From contig NZ_JAEUAX010000002.1 of NCBI RefSeq assembly GCF_019511645.1, positions 310,001-374,000 of the forward strand: a stretch of 64,000 bases of DNA. Direction: 5' to 3'. The translations under genes and the position numbers were made by a program. This DNA comes from Microbacterium ureisolvens. Lineage in GTDB: Bacteria > Actinomycetota > Actinomycetes > Actinomycetales > Microbacteriaceae. This document shows positions 62,209 through 64,000 of the stretch, piece by piece (position 1 is the stretch's first letter; each line of letters opens with the position of its first letter). The notes beneath the pieces were generated by a model, which did not search any database, was not told the origin of the DNA, and saw only the letters and a program-made list of their open reading frames with translations.

Positions 62209-62236
62209 GGGCGCCCGTCGCGTTCGACGGGCGCCC
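62209..62236 (-). terminator. 12-bp perfect hairpin between the solute-binding and Gfo/Idh genes
   Basis: GGGCGCCCGTCG pairs with CGACGGGCGCCC over a CGTT loop, 14 bases past the solute-binding stop. A weaker CCCTCTC/GAGAGGG hairpin lies just beyond (62190-62211), overlapping the next ribosome-binding site. Confidence 0.75.
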
Positions 62237-62250
62237 CGTGAGCTGATGGA

Positions 62251-63297
62251 TTATTCGAACGACAGGTCGATGTACTGGTCGACGTTCTCCTTCGTCACGA
62301 CCGGGGCGTCGAGCACCACGCGGTTGGGGATGCTCGGCGTGATGAGGTCGCCCATGGTCTTGCTCTGGGCGATCAGTCGCGCGAGCGCGACGCCGTCGGC
62401 CGCCTGGGTCGACGGGTAGATCACCGTCGCCTTGAGCACCGTGTCGTCGGCCTCGATCGCCTCCATCGCGCTGCGGCTGCCCGCGCCGCCCATCATGAAG
62501 AACTCGTCGCGACCGGCCGAGTCGATCGCCGCCAGAACGCCGACGCCCTGGTCGTCGTCATGGTTCCAGATGGCGTCGATCTTCGGGTTGGCCGAAAGGA
62601 GCTGGGATGCCGCGGCCTCACCGCCAGCGACGGTGAAGTCGGCTGCGACCCGGGCGGACACCTCGAGGCCGCAGTCCTCGAGGGCGTCGGCGAAGCCCTG
62701 CGAGCGGTCCTGGGTCAGCGGCAGCGAGTCGATGCCGGCGATCTCGGCGACGATGGCGTCGGGGTTGTCGCCCAGCTGCTCGCAGATGTAGGTTCCGGCG
62801 CTCACCCCCATCCCGTAGTTGTCGCCCAGGATCGTGGTGCGGGCGGCGAAGGGGCTCGAGAACTCGCGGTCGACGTTGATGACCGGAACGCCGGCCTCCA
62901 TGGCCGCGATGGCCGCTTCGGTCAGAGCGGCGCCGTCGGACGGCAGCAGCACGATCGCGTCGACACCGTCGTTCACGAAGGTCTCCACCGCCGCGATCTG
63001 TGCGATCGGGTCGTTCGTGCCCTCCGCGACGCGGAAGTCCACATCGTCGAAGCTGTCTGCGGCCGCCTGAGCACCCGAGTTGATGGCACCGAGCCAGCCG
63101 TGATCGGCTGCCGGGCCCGAGAAGCCGATGACGACCGTGTCGCCGGACTCGGCGTTCTCCTCCGACGTCGTGCCCTGGTCGACGACATTCTCCTCGTCGG
63201 CGCCGCTGCCGGTGCAGCCCGCGAGAAGTCCGGCCGCCGCCGCGACGGCGGTTGCGGTCAGCACGAGCCGTGTACGCGCCTTCAGGTGTGAGCGCAT
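62251..63297 (-). CDS. sugar ABC transporter substrate-binding lipoprotein (ribose type)
   Basis: A 348-residue lipoprotein with lipobox GLLAGC near residue 28 and a periplasmic-binding-protein-4 fold: VVIGFSGPAADHGWLGAIN, DAIVLLPSDGAAL, VPVINVDREF, NPKIDAIWNHDDDQGVGVLAAI and TVIYPSTQAADGVALA. It binds a monosaccharide or glycoside for import. Excellent AAGGAGG site. Divergent from the ATPase gene at 63555. Confidence 0.9.
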   Translation of the reverse strand: MRSHLKARTRLVLTATAVAAAAGLLAGCTGSGADEENVVDQGTTSEENAESGDTVVIGFSGPAADHGWLGAINSGAQAAADSFDDVDFRVAEGTNDPIAQIAAVETFVNDGVDAIVLLPSDGAALTEAAIAAMEAGVPVINVDREFSSPFAARTTILGDNYGMGVSAGTYICEQLGDNPDAIVAEIAGIDSLPLTQDRSQGFADALEDCGLEVSARVAADFTVAGGEAAASQLLSANPKIDAIWNHDDDQGVGVLAAIDSAGRDEFFMMGGAGSRSAMEAIEADDTVLKATVIYPSTQAADGVALARLIAQSKTMGDLITPSIPNRVVLDAPVVTKENVDQYIDLSFE

Positions 63298-63420
63298 TCT
63301 TTCCTCCTTGAAATGTGATGCAGTGCGGCAGCGCACGGGACGAGCTCCGAGCAACGGCGCACGGGCTGACCGTCCACGCTGACGGGCATCACGGTAGCAG
63401 GCGAATCGTTCGGGCGACAC

Positions 63421-63444
63421 CTTTTGTATTAGTTGCGGCAAAAG
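63421..63444. promoter_or_regulatory. CTTTTG-N12-CAAAAG inverted repeat in the divergent transporter promoter
   Basis: Arms at 63421-63426 and 63439-63444 in an AT-rich patch between the solute-binding gene and the ABC ATPase. CAAAAG also appears in the ROK-side promoter near 59467, so a common regulator is possible. Confidence 0.45.
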
Positions 63445-63542
63445 CGATTCTCCGAAACTTCCCGACGATTCTGCGAAACCTCCACGGCTGCGGGGCGAGC
63501 GGCATGCGGCGACCTCCGTCGACGCGGCAGAAGGGTGCATGT

Positions 63543-63548
63543 TATGTT
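63543..63548 (+). promoter_or_regulatory. -10 box TATGTT, leaderless ABC ATPase promoter
   Basis: TATGTT ends 6 bases before the GTG at 63555. Confidence 0.6.
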
Positions 63549-63554
63549 CGCTGC

Positions 63555-64000
63555 GTGATCAAAGACGACCATGACTCGGCGATACTCGTCGTCCACGGCG
63601 TGACGAAGTCCTTCGCCGGGGTGCGGGCGCTGCGCGGCGTCGACCTGGAGGTGCTGCCCGGCGAGGTGCACTGCATCCTCGGCCAGAACGGCGCGGGAAA
63701 GTCGACGCTCATCAAGACCCTCGCGGGCGTGCACCGCCCGGATGAGGGGGTGATCTCGTGGCTCGGCCAGCAGGTCGAGATCCCCACGCCCGAGGCCGCG
63801 ATCGAGCTCGGCATCGCGACGATGTACCAGGAGCTCGACGTCGTCGACGGCCTGACCGTCGCCGAGAACATCTTCCTCGGCCATGAGCTCTCCCGCGGCG
63901 GCTTCACGAAGCGCTCGGAGGCGGCGAAGCAGACCCGCGACCTGCTGCGCCGGCTGGGTCACGGGAATCTCTCCCCCCATGCCGAAGTGGGGTCCCTCAG
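63555..64000 (+). CDS. sugar ABC transporter ATP-binding protein (RbsA/MglA type), truncated by the window
   Basis: The first 148 codons of a ribose-type importer ATPase, open to the window edge. ILVVHGVTKSFAGVRALRGVDLEVLPGEVHCILGQNGAGKST (shown in parts: Walker A GQNGAGKST), LAGVHRPDEGVISWLGQ, Q-loop TMYQELDVVDGLTVAENIFLG. The full-length family has two ATPase halves (about 500 residues). It would energise import with the solute-binding protein divergent from it; a permease is expected downstream. Confidence 0.9.
   Translation, partial: MIKDDHDSAILVVHGVTKSFAGVRALRGVDLEVLPGEVHCILGQNGAGKSTLIKTLAGVHRPDEGVISWLGQQVEIPTPEAAIELGIATMYQELDVVDGLTVAENIFLGHELSRGGFTKRSEAAKQTRDLLRRLGHGNLSPHAEVGSL

Noticed and set aside
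500..62600. GGATGC as a Chi or KOPS-type polar motif
   Set aside because: Counts on the two strands are about equal across 64 kb, whereas polar replication motifs are skewed.
1..64000. tRNA, rRNA or known riboswitch
   Set aside because: No cloverleaf with conserved TTCGA arm, rRNA motif or recognisable riboswitch core was found by eye; a covariance search could still detect small RNAs.

Overview
This window reads as one stretch of a high-GC (about 70%) actinobacterial chromosome. The gene content points to Microbacteriaceae, most likely Microbacterium or a close relative. Supporting signs are F420 enzymes, a DUF222/HNH protein, an AfsR/SARP-type regulator, a Holin-X/YtxH/DUF3618 trio, GTG and TTG starts, many overlapping start/stop codons, and at least eleven promoters whose -10 box (TAnnnT) lies 6-7 bases before the start codon, implying leaderless mRNAs. 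The genus is an inference. I saw no rRNA, tRNA, CRISPR array, transposase or prophage.

Layout. 0-7.5 kb: an F420 locus with a CofH-like protein lacking the radical-SAM cysteines, a Baeyer-Villiger monooxygenase, an F420-dependent glucose-6-phosphate dehydrogenase and CofC, all overlapping; then a cupin; then, on the other strand, hemD-cofD-tauE. 7.6-10.3 kb: three envelope proteins and hemY. 10.4-16 kb: a HhH-GPD protein, a DUF1801 protein, an AfsR-like regulator and a DUF222/HNH protein. 16.2-19.8 kb: a DrrAB-type ABC exporter preceded by five 11-bp-phased CTGTC repeats, and a divergent SDR/TetR pair. 19.8-24.1 kb: a large secreted subtilase bracketed by two copies of a 34-bp perfect palindrome. 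24-30 kb: glycyl-tRNA synthetase, a VWA/solute-binding lipoprotein with a membrane partner, and an FMN hydroxy-acid oxidase. 30.2-36.5 kb: a 2106-residue secreted enzyme joining a rhamnogalacturonan acetylesterase and a PL11 rhamnogalacturonan lyase. 36.7-45.6 kb: a lipoprotein, menC, an atypical cyclase, SDR, GNAT, MFS and POT transporters, with repeat-rich gaps. 45.7-64 kb: a catabolic region.

The catabolic region is the most interesting part. It has a pyranose/C-glycoside-oxidase-type GMC flavoprotein with an MFS transporter. It has a six-gene meta-cleavage-type aromatic operon (extradiol dioxygenase, two FAH proteins, cyclase, FAD monooxygenase, amidohydrolase). It also has a sugar module: two Gfo/Idh dehydrogenases, a degenerate partner protein, a ROK repressor, a ribose-type ABC importer, and one protein fusing a C-glycoside deglycosidase beta-like domain to a TIM barrel with an intact Glu/Asp/His/Glu metal set. 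I infer a pathway that oxidises an aryl (C-)glycoside at the sugar, cleaves it, and consumes both halves. With the pectin-degrading enzyme this suggests life on plant material.
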